Shown piece after piece: positions 40,501 to 48,888 of a stretch of DNA of 64,000 nucleotides. The translations under genes were made by a program, and so were the position numbers. The stretch covers positions 870,501 to 934,500 of the forward strand of contig NZ_KI912577.1 in NCBI RefSeq assembly GCF_000519085.1, given 5' to 3'. How positions within the stretch are numbered: the first letter of the stretch is position 1; each line of letters begins with the position of its first letter. The notes beneath the pieces are model-generated. The model was not told the DNA's origin and did no database searches. It saw only the letters and a list, made by a program, of their open reading frames with translations. Source of the stretch: Methylobacterium sp. 10 (GTDB taxonomy: Bacteria; Pseudomonadota; Alphaproteobacteria; Rhizobiales; Beijerinckiaceae).

Positions 40501-41096
40501 GGCCGCCCGTCGAGGCGCAGGCCCTCGGCATTGATGCGGCGGACCCGGAAGTCGCGGTCCAGCAGCAGGAAACCCTCGCCCATCCCGTCGAGGACGCCCC
40601 GCACCTCGGCCTCGCTCTGGCGCAGCCGGCTCTCGGCGCTGACCCGGCCGGTGGTCTCGGTGCAGGCGCAGAAGAAGCCGGCGACGGTGCCGTCCTCCTC
40701 CCGCACCGGCGTGTAGGAGAAGGCGAAATGCGTCTCCTCGGGAAAGCCGTTGCGCTCCATGACGAAGGCGACGTCGTCCATCTGGATAGAGCGTCCCGCA
40801 TAGGCATCGGCGACGATGGGGGCGAGGTCGCTCCAGATGTCGGACCAGACCTCCGCGATGGGCCGCCCCATCGCACCGGGATGCTTGGCGCCCATGAGCC
40901 GGGAATAGGCGTCGTTGTAGAGGACGATCCGCCCCGGCCCCCAGGTGACGAACATGGGCTGGCGCGCGGCGACCATCATCCCCGTCAGCGTGCGGAGGGA
41001 GCCGGGCCAGGATTCGAAGGGTCCGAGGGGCGTCGCGGACCAATCGATGGCCTCGATCAGCGCGCCGCACTCGCCCCCATCAACGAGGACACTCAC
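37566..41096 (-). CDS. Cytosolic hybrid sensor histidine kinase with six PAS domains and a receiver
   Basis: 1176 residues from the GTG at 41096, which has AGAGG about 6 bp upstream; the frame extends further without a better start. No membrane helix. Six PAS-type modules run from about 20 to 790, each recognisable by patterns such as YNDAYSRLMG, FLLLDRDFRVRRIN, FTMNPQGIITSWS, YLNRRWYEFTGQ, YFNQRWYDYTGV and VNPAWSEVLGYDE. Then come HisKA with VGQLTGGIAHDFNNLLTGI (phospho-His), an HATPase_c domain (LLNLCINARDAMPDGG, TDNGIGM, GEGTGLGLSM), and a receiver domain with the phospho-acceptor Asp in LLVTDVGLP and the Lys in TKPF. It should sense intracellular or redox/light/small-ligand signals and pass phosphate to its own receiver; an output partner is not encoded nearby. 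Confidence 0.92.
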   Translation of the reverse strand: MSVLVDGGECGALIEAIDWSATPLGPFESWPGSLRTLTGMMVAARQPMFVTWGPGRIVLYNDAYSRLMGAKHPGAMGRPIAEVWSDIWSDLAPIVADAYAGRSIQMDDVAFVMERNGFPEETHFAFSYTPVREEDGTVAGFFCACTETTGRVSAESRLRQSEAEVRGVLDGMGEGFLLLDRDFRVRRINAEGLRLDGRPPEAILGRHLLDVWPDAERMPTWPLYRRAMAERASAELTYRHTSTLQDIWIEVRVYPSGSGLSVFYRDISERRAAEEALREREERLRLVMEGARDHVVFTMNPQGIITSWSAGAVEVLGWRAADALGRHGAMIFTPEDRAAGIDAAELAEAVDHGRADAERWHRRADGAPVFLAGSLHRLPPDLQGRSPGFLRIARDETQRRAQAEALTESEARFRNMADHAPVMMWVTIPDGSCIYLNRRWYEFTGQTEAEALGLGWTKATHPDDEGLAADTFLSANAAQEPFRVEYRLRRADGSYRWAIDAATPRFGTDGEFLGYVGSVIDIDERREAEERLRQSEGRFQAIADSIDQMVWSTLPDGHHDYFNQRWYDYTGVPAGTTDGAGWNGIFHPDDQDRAWNVWHHSLATGEPYHIEYRLRHRSGQYRWVLGRAQPVRDADGRIVRWFGTCTEIQEIVEARDVLARSRAELERQIAERTQERVRIWTLIPDLLMSGTLDGRFLSVNPAWSEVLGYDEATLLATPFWQIIHPDFLDVSAGIVEGMRQGRTMRHQNRVRTASGEYRWFDWVSAPVGEVFYAVARDITDEKAREAALAQTQEALRQSQKMEAVGQLTGGIAHDFNNLLTGISGSLELLQTRMAQGRLTELDRYINAAQGASRRAAALTHRLLAFSRRQTLDPKPTNVNALVAGMEDLIRRTVGPAVTIEVVGSAGLWPALVDPNQLENALLNLCINARDAMPDGGRLTIETANKWLDGHAARQRNLDPGQYLSLCVTDNGIGMTPEVIARAFDPFFTTKPLGEGTGLGLSMIYGFVRQSGGEVRIYSELGEGTTMCLYLPRHYGEASEVDETGAFAPAPRAQRGETVLIVDDEPTVRMLVTEVLEELGYTAIEAADGASGLKVLQSDVRIDLLVTDVGLPGGMNGRQMADAARVSRPDLKILFITGYAENAVVGNGHLEPGMQVLTKPFVMEVLASRIKEMILSG

Positions 41097-41552
41097 TGCC
41101 ACCCTCTTTCCGTCGCGAGGGTCGATCCGGGATGGCGCGACGCGGAGTCGGATCGCGCGCCCGCACAGGATCGACGTCCCTGCCAACGGCCAAGGTCGAC
41201 CCGCCGTTCCCCGCGAGGGCCCGCGCCGAGGGGGCCTCCACCGGGGGGAAGGTCTCGCATCGTCATCGCGGCCCGATGACACGGGCCGGTGTGCGATGTC
41301 AAAGTCGAGGCACCCGCCGGTCAGTATCTCCGTTTGAAATGTCGTCCTGAAACATCGCCCCCACGCTCTCGTTCCGATTCCGAGTCGTGGAAATCCGACG
41401 CTTGGTACCCATCCCTAAACGTCTGCGAAGGGTGGCAAGCGGACCTTGACCGTTCGCCGTGGAGCAGACGTTCCGCTTCCGACCCAACCTCGTCGCTCTC
41501 TGGAAAGGCAGTTCACGTGCAAGCGGACCTTAAGTCACCAGAGACGTAAGCT
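41097..41552. other. Intergenic region between the MCP and kinase genes
   Basis: 456 bp, both flanking genes on the minus strand. It should hold the kinase promoter. No small gene or repeat found. Confidence 0.35.
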
Positions 41553-43562
41553 TTAAAAGCCGACGGCACGCGCGGGTTTGGTATCTGCAGATTGAAGGAA
41601 CTGCACGTTCATGCTTGCGCCGAAGCGATGCCGTACGAGGCAGTCGAACCGGCGTCCGTCGACATCGACGATGAGGACGAACCGTTCTGGCACCGTGGTA
41701 TGCAGGCGCACATGCAACCGTGCGCCGCCGTCCGATAGGTCGCGGATCGAGCAGGCGATGCGGCCGCCGTCTGAGACATGAATGTGAGCAGGTAGCAGGA
41801 TACGCGTTCGGCGATTAGCGCGCCGTTCCTCCATCCCGATGGTCCAATTGTCCAAGCCCGTGCTGATGCTCGACACACCGTCGGCAGCCTGCTGCATGCT
41901 GGCCAGGATCTCACCCGTGGCGTGCGCCTGCTCTTCCATCGAGGCAGTGACGCCATCGACATGCTGGCTGATCGTACCGATCGCCGCAGTGATCGAGGCC
42001 AGGGTGGTCGCGACCTCGCTCGAGACAGCCTGCATGCCAGTAATTTCGCTGCTAATCCGGTTCGTGGCCGCTGCGGCCTGACCAGCCAGGTTCTTCACTT
42101 CTGTCGCGACCACCGCAAAGCCGCGCCCTGCCTCGCCGGCCCGTGCCGCCTCGATCGTCGCGTTCAACGCCAACAGATTGATCTGTTGCGCAATGTCCGT
42201 GATCATCGTGGCAACGCCGCTCATCGAATGCGCTGCCGCACGCAGCCGCTCGGTTGCGGCGTCAGCCACGCCGGCTCGACCATGGATGTCGTCCACGACG
42301 GTCTTGGACTGAATCATGCTGCGAGAGATCGAAAGCGCTGACGCATTCATGGCGTCCGCCGCATCCGTGACCGCCTGAACGTTATCGAGGGTGCGCTCTG
42401 CTGCCTCTACCGCGACCGACCGCGCCTCCATGTTGGCGGTGACGTCGGAAGCGTACTTGACGATCTTGATCAATCGGCCACTCGGGTCAAAAATCGGATT
42501 GTAGCTGGCCTGGATCCACACGGCACGGCCGCCCTTGCCGAAGCGCTGGAACATGCCCGATGAAAAACTGCCGCCTCTCAGGCGGTCCCAGAACGCGGCG
42601 TAGTCCGTTGTCTGCGCGTAGCCAGGCTCCACGAACATGGCGTGCGGTCGCCCCCTTATCTCCTCGATCCCGTAGCCGAGCGACTTCAGGAAATTCGTAT
42701 TGGCATTAAGGACCGTCGCGTCGGGGGCGAACTCGATGACGGCCTGTGAGCGATTGACGGCCGCCAGCTGAGCCATTGCATCCGCTACCTGCAGTTTCTG
42801 CCCGGTAATGTCGGTGGCGAACTTCACGACCTTGATCGGAACACCATCCCGATCACGGATCGGATTGTAGGTTGCCTGGATCCAGACCTCGCGACCGCCC
42901 TTGGCAATCCGCTTGAACTCCCCTGAGCTGAACTGGCCTTTGCCCAGAACGGACCAGAACTCACGATAGGCCTCACCCTCGCGCTCGGCCGGTTCCACGA
43001 ACATGCTGTGATGACGTCCTTGGACCTCGTCGAGCGCGTAGCCCACGGCCGAAAGGAAGTTGGCGTTAGCATCCAGGATCGTGCCATCGAGCGCGAACTC
43101 GATGACGGCCTGTGAGCGCTGCAGAGCGCCGAGCTGTCCGTCATGGTCGATGTTGCGCAATACTTGCTGAGTGACATCGGTTGCGAACTTGACCACTCGG
43201 ATCACACGTCCGGCACGATCAAGGACGGGATTATATGTGGCCTGGATCCAGACCTCGCGTCCATCCTTTGCGAAGCGCTTGAACTCGCGCGTCTGAGGCT
43301 CGCCACGGCGAAGCGCCTCCCAGAACGCTTGATAAGCCTCGCTGGCTTGCTCCGCGGCAGACACGAATCGAACGTGGTTCTGCCCCTTCAGGTCGGAGAG
43401 AGTATAGCCCATCAGGTCGAGAAATAGAGTGTTGGCAGTGAGCACCGTGCCGTCAGGAGCAAACTCGATCCGGGCTGTTGACTTGTCGATCGCGGTCATA
43501 AGCGCACGCAGATCAGTATCAAAAAACGGCACGTAGCTGTCCCCACGATGCGTTGTTCGCAT
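41553..43562 (-). CDS. Cytosolic methyl-accepting chemotaxis-type protein with three PAS domains and a C-terminal PilZ domain
   Basis: 669 residues with no membrane helix. Three PAS modules (about 20-135, 140-255, 265-380) are close copies of one another: each has an ANxxFLxxxGY pattern and [11 protein letters not shown] or a near match. They are followed by the MCP signalling domain (about 385-555) with the hairpin region [19 protein letters not shown] and [13 protein letters not shown]. The last 100 residues are a PilZ domain: RRANRRTRI supplies the RxxxR motif and [11 protein letters not shown] the D-x-S-x-x-G motif, so cyclic-di-GMP binding is expected. The arrangement is like BdlA-type soluble receptors that tie ligand or redox sensing to c-di-GMP, for example in biofilm dispersal. 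The promoter side is very AT-rich. Confidence 0.92.
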   Translation of the reverse strand: MRTTHRGDSYVPFFDTDLRALMTAIDKSTARIEFAPDGTVLTANTLFLDLMGYTLSDLKGQNHVRFVSAAEQASEAYQAFWEALRRGEPQTREFKRFAKDGREVWIQATYNPVLDRAGRVIRVVKFATDVTQQVLRNIDHDGQLGALQRSQAVIEFALDGTILDANANFLSAVGYALDEVQGRHHSMFVEPAEREGEAYREFWSVLGKGQFSSGEFKRIAKGGREVWIQATYNPIRDRDGVPIKVVKFATDITGQKLQVADAMAQLAAVNRSQAVIEFAPDATVLNANTNFLKSLGYGIEEIRGRPHAMFVEPGYAQTTDYAAFWDRLRGGSFSSGMFQRFGKGGRAVWIQASYNPIFDPSGRLIKIVKYASDVTANMEARSVAVEAAERTLDNVQAVTDAADAMNASALSISRSMIQSKTVVDDIHGRAGVADAATERLRAAAHSMSGVATMITDIAQQINLLALNATIEAARAGEAGRGFAVVATEVKNLAGQAAAATNRISSEITGMQAVSSEVATTLASITAAIGTISQHVDGVTASMEEQAHATGEILASMQQAADGVSSISTGLDNWTIGMEERRANRRTRILLPAHIHVSDGGRIACSIRDLSDGGARLHVRLHTTVPERFVLIVDVDGRRFDCLVRHRFGASMNVQFLQSADTKPARAVGF

Positions 43563-43854
43563 TCCCTTCCTCGTTGACAGCCTTTAGTTAAACAAAACTG
43601 AAACAACCTTAATGCGAACTGCAAATTTTTTGACTATCACCGGCAGGTATTAATCGATCGATGCAATTAAAATTAAAGTCTGTTATGTTAAAGAATCATA
43701 TTTCTGAGGTTGTGCATCTCATTATGTTTCAATTGGTCCGCCAATATGGTGGCGGAATGTAGTCAATTACGGCGTAATTTATAATAATTTAGCGTAGATA
43801 CACTAAAGATATTTCATTGATATCTTGGAATGTATTGAATTGCAATTCTGCCAA
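43563..43854. other. AT-rich promoter-side region of the MCP gene
   Basis: About 290 bp of markedly low GC content with many A/T runs, in sharp contrast to the surrounding sequence. Consistent with a MucR- or H-NS-like-bound control region or acquired DNA (inference). Confidence 0.45.
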
Positions 43855-44226
43855 TCACTGCAGGGGTACACTGGTTTGATTTGGCCGAAACATGGACCGG
43901 CTGAAGAGCGCGAGCATTTCGCTCCGACCGCGCACGGCGGCGGCGTGATCGTAGGCGGGAAAGTCCGGCAACATCCAACCCTGCGCGGCCGGCTAGATCT
44001 GCGTCGTCTACCGCACGTTGACTTGCATGAGGGCGCTCTCCATCCGCGCGGCCATTGCGGGCGGTTAGCTGCCGTGGTTCTCGGCCGCTGCGACGTTGAT
44101 CTCGGCCATCGACTTTGGCGCGAACAGGTGAGGGCGCGTCAGTCGCAAGATTGCCGCCGTGAAAGCTGGCGGCCACCGCGAATCGGTCAGGGCAAGTTCC
44201 AGCGGAAATCCGGGCCATACCGCCTC
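43855..44226 (-). pseudogene. Dienelactone hydrolase family remnant
   Basis: On the minus strand, fragments in two frames match the family in order: CPDRFAVAASFHGGNLATDA, then after a frameshift PKSMAEINVAAAENHGS, a stop, PPAMAARMESAL, two further stops, then GWMLPDFPAYDHAAA and EMLALFSRSMF. The SFHGG segment, the PP-x-M segment and the GW..PDFP..Y.H segment follow the order of the dienelactone hydrolase C-terminal half, though the usual active-site HG has become only G before W. At least three stop codons and one frameshift show it is dead. The 5' half is missing. It lies in the interval between sbcD and sbcC. Confidence 0.75.
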
Positions 44227-44995
44227 ACATGCGGAAGCTTACCGCACTGGCCACACTGTTCGCGTCGAAATTTTTTAAAACCGAGAGTGGACCGACCGCG
44301 AACTACCCAGCCCGGTCGTAGATCCTCCTCTCCTCAGCGGCCGGAAAGCGGACCTTTCGAGGGTCGGCAACGCGTCGGGACCGGCCTGTCCGTTTACGGC
44401 TGGGTTGGGTGGATTGCGGACGGGTCGTCAGCGATAAGGTCGTGAGATGCGGCCTCATGACAGGCGCTGAAGAGCTTCCAAGCGCGCCACGAGGCAGACG
44501 CCGCACTCTTCGATCTCTTTATCTCCTACGAAGAGACCGCTCGTTTCCTCCCGGCGTTCTCAGGGGCGCCAAATTTAAAATGAGCGACTATGGGCGCCCG
44601 CCATCCCAAGGGCTCCGAATGCGGGTTGATGCCATCCGATCTGCGGGACCGTTCACACCGATTTTGACACCCGCGCCGTCATTCCGGGGCGCCGAAGGCG
44701 AGCCCGGCCCCGGAGGGCCGCGCCAGAGGCGTGCAATCCAGATCCGCCGGGCGGGCCCTATCGAGCCCACGGAGCGGCCCTGGATTCCGGGCTCCGCGAT
44801 GCGGACCCGGAATGACGACGTGGCCTGTTCATTGTCATGCCACATCCCATTCACTCGAGTTCGAAGCCCTGCCGCCATCCCGCTGCGTGTGGACATCGTT
44901 GCGCGGCGGCTGCATCGCCCTCGTCCGCCCGTCATCCTGGGCTATGACACCCTTCCCCGCATCCCCCTGTCATATTCGAGACGAGGCCACGACCC
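44227..44995. other. Non-coding stretch before sbcC
   Basis: About 770 bp with no intact gene. It contains a 141-bp inverted-repeat element (44677-44817). The rest, including an open frame at 44409-44580, has no recognised similarity and looks like decayed sequence. Confidence 0.45.
44677..44817. repeat. Inverted-repeat element (MITE-like)
   Basis: The ends CGTCATTCCGGG and CCCGGAATGACG are perfect 12-bp inverted repeats around a GC-rich interior with further internal complementarity (AATCCAG / CTGGATT). No coding capacity. Such CGTCATTCCGGGG elements recur in alphaproteobacterial genomes; only one copy is in this window. Confidence 0.6.
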
Positions 44996-47900
44996 TTGCG
45001 CATCCTGGCGATCCGCGGCGAGAACCTCGCGAGCCTCGCGGCCCCCTTCTCCGTCGACCTCTCCGGCGGCCCCATCGGCGCCACCGGCATTTTCGCCATC
45101 ACCGGCGAGACGGGGGCGGGCAAGTCCACCATCCTCGACGCCCTCTGCCTCGCCCTCTACGGGCGCTATCCGCGCGTGGCGACCAGCGGGCGCGAGCGGG
45201 CGCCCGATCCCGGCGGCGATCCCATCACCATCGGCGACGAGCGGGCGATCCTGCGGCGGGGGGCGACGGAGGGCTTCGCCGAGGTCGATTTCATCGGCCG
45301 GGACGGACAGGGCTACTGCGCGCGGTGGTCGGTCTACCGGGCGCGGGGCAAGGCCAACGGCCGCCTCCAGAACAAGACGCGCTCCCTCACCCGGCTCGCG
45401 GACGGGGGCTCCGTCGGCGACAGCAAGGCCGGCCTCGTCGACGCGGCGATCTGCGACCTCACCGACCTCACCTTCGACCAGTTCCGCCGCACCGTCCTGC
45501 TGGCGCAGGGGGAGTTCGACGCCTTCCTCCTCGCCGCCGAGGGCGAGCGCGCGGATCTCTTGGAGAAGATCACCGGCACGGCGATCTATTCCGAGATCTC
45601 GAAGCGGATCCATGCCGGGGCCGAGGCGCAGCGCGCCGCGGTGAAGGAGCTGGAGGCGCATCGCGACGCCGTCGGCCTCCTCGACGAGGCGGCGCGGGCG
45701 GAGAAACACGCCGAGCGGGCGCGGCTCCAGGCCGAGGTGACGGAGCTCTCCGGCCAACTGGCGGAACTGAACGCGGCGCTGGCCCATGCGCGGCGCATCA
45801 CCGACACACGGGGCCTGGTCTCGGCGGCCGAGAGCCGCCTCACTGTCGCGCGGCAAGCCCTCGAGACCCATCGGCCCGACAGCCTGCGCCTCGCCGAACT
45901 CGACGCGGTGGAGCCCCTGCGCGAACCGGCGCGGAATGCGGCCCGGGCGGAGCGGGATCTTATTGCCGCCGAGGCGGCCCTGGTGCTGGCTCTCGCGGCG
46001 CGCGGCGAGGCCGAGGCGCGGGCCCGCGCCGCGCGGGAGGCCCATGACGACGCCGCCAGGGCGGACGAGGCGTCGGAGGCCGGGTTCAAGGCGTTCGGCC
46101 CGGTCTGGACCCGGGCGGCCGAGCTCGACACCCGGATCGCCGAGGCGGCCACCGAATCCGCCCATGCCACCGAGGCGGCGACCGCCGCCGAGGCCAAAGC
46201 AGTGGCGGCGCGCACGGCTCTGGAGGCGCTCGATGCCGGCCTCGCGGCGGCGGAGGCCGCGCGGGCCGAGGTCGCCGCCCGGTTCGCGGCCGATACGGGC
46301 GGCGCCTTCCTCGCCGGCCGGGCGGAGGAGGCCGAACAGCTCTTTGCCAAGCGCGCGACCCTGAGCGCGGAACTGGCCGAGGCCAAGGCCACTCTCCGCA
46401 CGGCCACGGACGAGGCCGCCCGCCGCGCGGCCGCGATCGCCACGGGGGACCGGGCGATCGCGCAGGCGAAGGCCGCGCGGACGCAAGCGGCCGAGCACCG
46501 GGCCAGCCTCGCCGCCGCCCTGGACCAGATCGGCGAAGGCGCGGCGCGGGCGCGCCTGGGCACGATCGACCGACTCGCCGAGCATCTGCGCGAGGCGTTG
46601 CCCCTGGCGCGCGGCCACGGGGAGGCGTCCCTCACCGTCGAGCGGGCCGTGACGGAGGCGGAGGTCGCCCGCCGCGACGAAGAGGCCGCACAGCTCTCCG
46701 GGGAGGAGGCCGCCGCCCGGCAGGCCCGTGCCATCGAGATGCGTAAGGCCGTCGCCCCCCTGGCGGAGCTCGCCGAGGAGGCCGTCTCGCAGCAGGCGGC
46801 GCATCTGCGCAGCCTGCTCGTGGAGGATCAGCCCTGCCCGGTCTGCGGCGCCACCGATCATCCGCATGCCCGAGACCAGGATGGGCTGGGGCGGGTGGCC
46901 GAGGCGCTCAAAGCGCAGCGCGCGGAGCAGGACGCGGCCATCGCCGCCGCCCGCGAAACCCTGGCGGAAGCCGCCTCGACCCGCGCCGCCGCCGGGGCGA
47001 GGCTGCGCAACGCCGAACAGGTGGCGGCGTCCGCACAGGCTACGCAGGGTCGGGCGGCGGCCGCCTATGCCGATCTGCGCCCGCACCTCCTCGCGACGCG
47101 GGGCGAAGCGGGGGTGGACGGGACGATCCCGGAACGGCTCGATGCCGAGGCGGCCCCCGCGCTCTTGGCCCTCGTCGACACCCTGAAGCGCGCCCGCGCC
47201 CCGCTGCTCCCCGCCCTGGAGCGGGCCGGGATAGTGCGTGGCGAGATCGACGCCCTCAATGCGCGGATCGAGGCGGGAGCCGGTGAGATCGAGGCGGCGG
47301 AACTGGCCCGCGCCGCCGAGCGCGAGGCCCTGCGTCTCGCCGAACTCACCGCCAACGGCGAGACGGTCCGCGTCTCGGGTCTCACGGAGCGGGTCGTCTC
47401 CCTCGGCCGCGAGATCGCGCCGTATCTCGCGGGCGCCGGTTTGTCCCTGGCCGATCTCGACCGGGACGGGGCCGGTGCGGCCCAGCGCGTGGCGAAGGTC
47501 GCCGCCGAACACCGCGCCCTCGACCGCCGTCGGGACGAGCTCGACCGCGAGGCGCAATCCCTCGCCTCCCGGCGGGCCGGCGCGGCCGAGGCCCTGGGCT
47601 TCACCCGCGCCGCCGCCGACGCGGCCGGGCACCAGGCGCTAATCCGCTCCGACAGGCTCGCCGGTCTGCGGGCGGAGCGGGCGCCCCTCCTCGGCGGCGA
47701 GGAGACGGGCGCGCACCGGACCCGCATCAACGCATCGCGCAAACTCGCCCGCGACGCGCTGAAACAGGCGGAAGAGGCCCGCGCCGCAGCCCAGGCCGCC
47801 CTCGCCTCGGCGGTGACGGCGGCCGAGCACGGAGCCGCCGCCCGCGACGCGGCCCGGCGCCAGCGCGAGGAGGCCGATGCCGCTTACCTCGCCGCCTGCG

Positions 47901-48745
47901 CCCCGCGCGGCATCGCGGCGGTGCGGGAGGCCCTGGCGTTGCCCCCGGAGATCCGCGCCTCCCTGCGCCAGGCCGTCGATGGGCGGACCTTGGAGGCGCG
48001 CGAGGCCGAGACCGCCCTCGCGACGCGGCGGGCCGACCTCGCCCTCCTCCTCGATGCGCCGGAGATCGACGCTCCCGCCACGCAGGCGGCGGCCTCCGGC
48101 CTCGCCGAGACGATCACCGCCCACCAGCAGGGCCTCGGCGCCATCACCGCCGATCTCCACCGGGACGACGCGGCGCGGGAGCGGGCGGCCGGGTTGGAGG
48201 CGACCATCGCCGAGGCGCGGGCCGACTACGCCGTCTGGGAGGCGGTGAACGAGGCGGTGGGCTCTGCCAGCGGCGTCAAGTTCCGCCTCTTCGCCCAAGG
48301 GGTGACGCTCGAACATCTGGTCCGGCTCGCCAACGAGCACCTGCTGGCCTTGAGCCCGCGCTACCGGCTGGTGCGCGGCGACCCGGCGAACCTCTCCCTC
48401 CACGTGGTCGACCGCGACATGGGCGAGGAGGTGCGCGCCACCCGCAGCCTCTCGGGCGGCGAGCGTTTCCTCGTCTCCCTGGCGCTGGCCCTCGCTTTGT
48501 CCGGCCTGGAGGGCCGCGATTCCTTCGTCGACACCCTCTTCATCGACGAGGGTTTCGGCTCCCTCGACGCCGAGACCCTCGACCTCGCCGTGGACGCCCT
48601 GGAGACGCTCCAGGGCCGCGGTCGCAAGGTCGGGGTCATCACCCATGTGGCGGCGATGATCGAGCGCATCGCCGTACAGGTCCGGGTGGAGAAGCGCGGC
48701 AACGGCCGCAGCGTGGTGAGTGTCGTGGAGGCGGGGGCGGGGTGA
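44996..48745 (+). CDS. sbcC: Exonuclease subunit SbcC/Rad50-type ATPase
   Basis: 1249 residues from a TTG at 44996 (MRILAIRGENLASLAAPFSV); no ATG fits the conserved beginning. The Walker A motif is in ITGETGAGKSTILDALC and the Q-loop segment in VLLAQGEFDAFLLA. Two long Ala/Glu/Arg coiled-coil arms (about 210-600 and 640-1050) surround the zinc hook CPVC at about 614-617. The signature SLSGGERFLVSLALALALSG and Walker B LFIDEGFGSLD are near the C-terminus. It is the ATPase partner of SbcD. It is separated from sbcD by about 10 kb, and its stop codon lies within a truncated copy of repeat A. Confidence 0.95.
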   Translation: MRILAIRGENLASLAAPFSVDLSGGPIGATGIFAITGETGAGKSTILDALCLALYGRYPRVATSGRERAPDPGGDPITIGDERAILRRGATEGFAEVDFIGRDGQGYCARWSVYRARGKANGRLQNKTRSLTRLADGGSVGDSKAGLVDAAICDLTDLTFDQFRRTVLLAQGEFDAFLLAAEGERADLLEKITGTAIYSEISKRIHAGAEAQRAAVKELEAHRDAVGLLDEAARAEKHAERARLQAEVTELSGQLAELNAALAHARRITDTRGLVSAAESRLTVARQALETHRPDSLRLAELDAVEPLREPARNAARAERDLIAAEAALVLALAARGEAEARARAAREAHDDAARADEASEAGFKAFGPVWTRAAELDTRIAEAATESAHATEAATAAEAKAVAARTALEALDAGLAAAEAARAEVAARFAADTGGAFLAGRAEEAEQLFAKRATLSAELAEAKATLRTATDEAARRAAAIATGDRAIAQAKAARTQAAEHRASLAAALDQIGEGAARARLGTIDRLAEHLREALPLARGHGEASLTVERAVTEAEVARRDEEAAQLSGEEAAARQARAIEMRKAVAPLAELAEEAVSQQAAHLRSLLVEDQPCPVCGATDHPHARDQDGLGRVAEALKAQRAEQDAAIAAARETLAEAASTRAAAGARLRNAEQVAASAQATQGRAAAAYADLRPHLLATRGEAGVDGTIPERLDAEAAPALLALVDTLKRARAPLLPALERAGIVRGEIDALNARIEAGAGEIEAAELARAAEREALRLAELTANGETVRVSGLTERVVSLGREIAPYLAGAGLSLADLDRDGAGAAQRVAKVAAEHRALDRRRDELDREAQSLASRRAGAAEALGFTRAAADAAGHQALIRSDRLAGLRAERAPLLGGEETGAHRTRINASRKLARDALKQAEEARAAAQAALASAVTAAEHGAAARDAARRQREEADAAYLAACAPRGIAAVREALALPPEIRASLRQAVDGRTLEAREAETALATRRADLALLLDAPEIDAPATQAAASGLAETITAHQQGLGAITADLHRDDAARERAAGLEATIAEARADYAVWEAVNEAVGSASGVKFRLFAQGVTLEHLVRLANEHLLALSPRYRLVRGDPANLSLHVVDRDMGEEVRATRSLSGGERFLVSLALALALSGLEGRDSFVDTLFIDEGFGSLDAETLDLAVDALETLQGRGRKVGVITHVAAMIERIAVQVRVEKRGNGRSVVSVVEAGAG

Positions 48746-48813
48746 GGTGTGGTCCATCTCCGGAAAGGTCACGCACCTCACCCTATCCCTCTCGTTTCAG
48801 CAGAGGGGACCTG
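48743..48813. repeat. Palindromic repeat family A, copy 3 (left arm truncated)
   Basis: Matches the centre and right arm of 11941-12033, from GGTGAGGTGTG through CACGCACCTCACCCT to GAGGGGACCTGCG, with several substitutions. The outer hairpin of the left arm is missing. The sbcC TGA is part of the repeat. Confidence 0.75.
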
Positions 48814-48888
48814 CGTCAGTATTCCCGGCCGGAATTCTTCCCGGCTGGAAGTCTCGGCCGCATTAGAGCCGATCGACTGGAAACCGAC

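Noticed and set aside
37437..41279. 1280-residue plus-strand frame opposite the hybrid kinase
   Set aside because: Antisense shadow; the kinase on the other strand has all expected motifs.
44409..44580. FDLFISYEE-like peptide on the plus strand, reminiscent of the start of a TIR domain
   Set aside because: Only a few residues match, the frame is short with an upstream stop, and nothing TIR-like follows.
44942..47632. 896-residue minus-strand frame opposite sbcC
   Set aside because: Antisense shadow of the coiled-coil coding region; no domain recognised.
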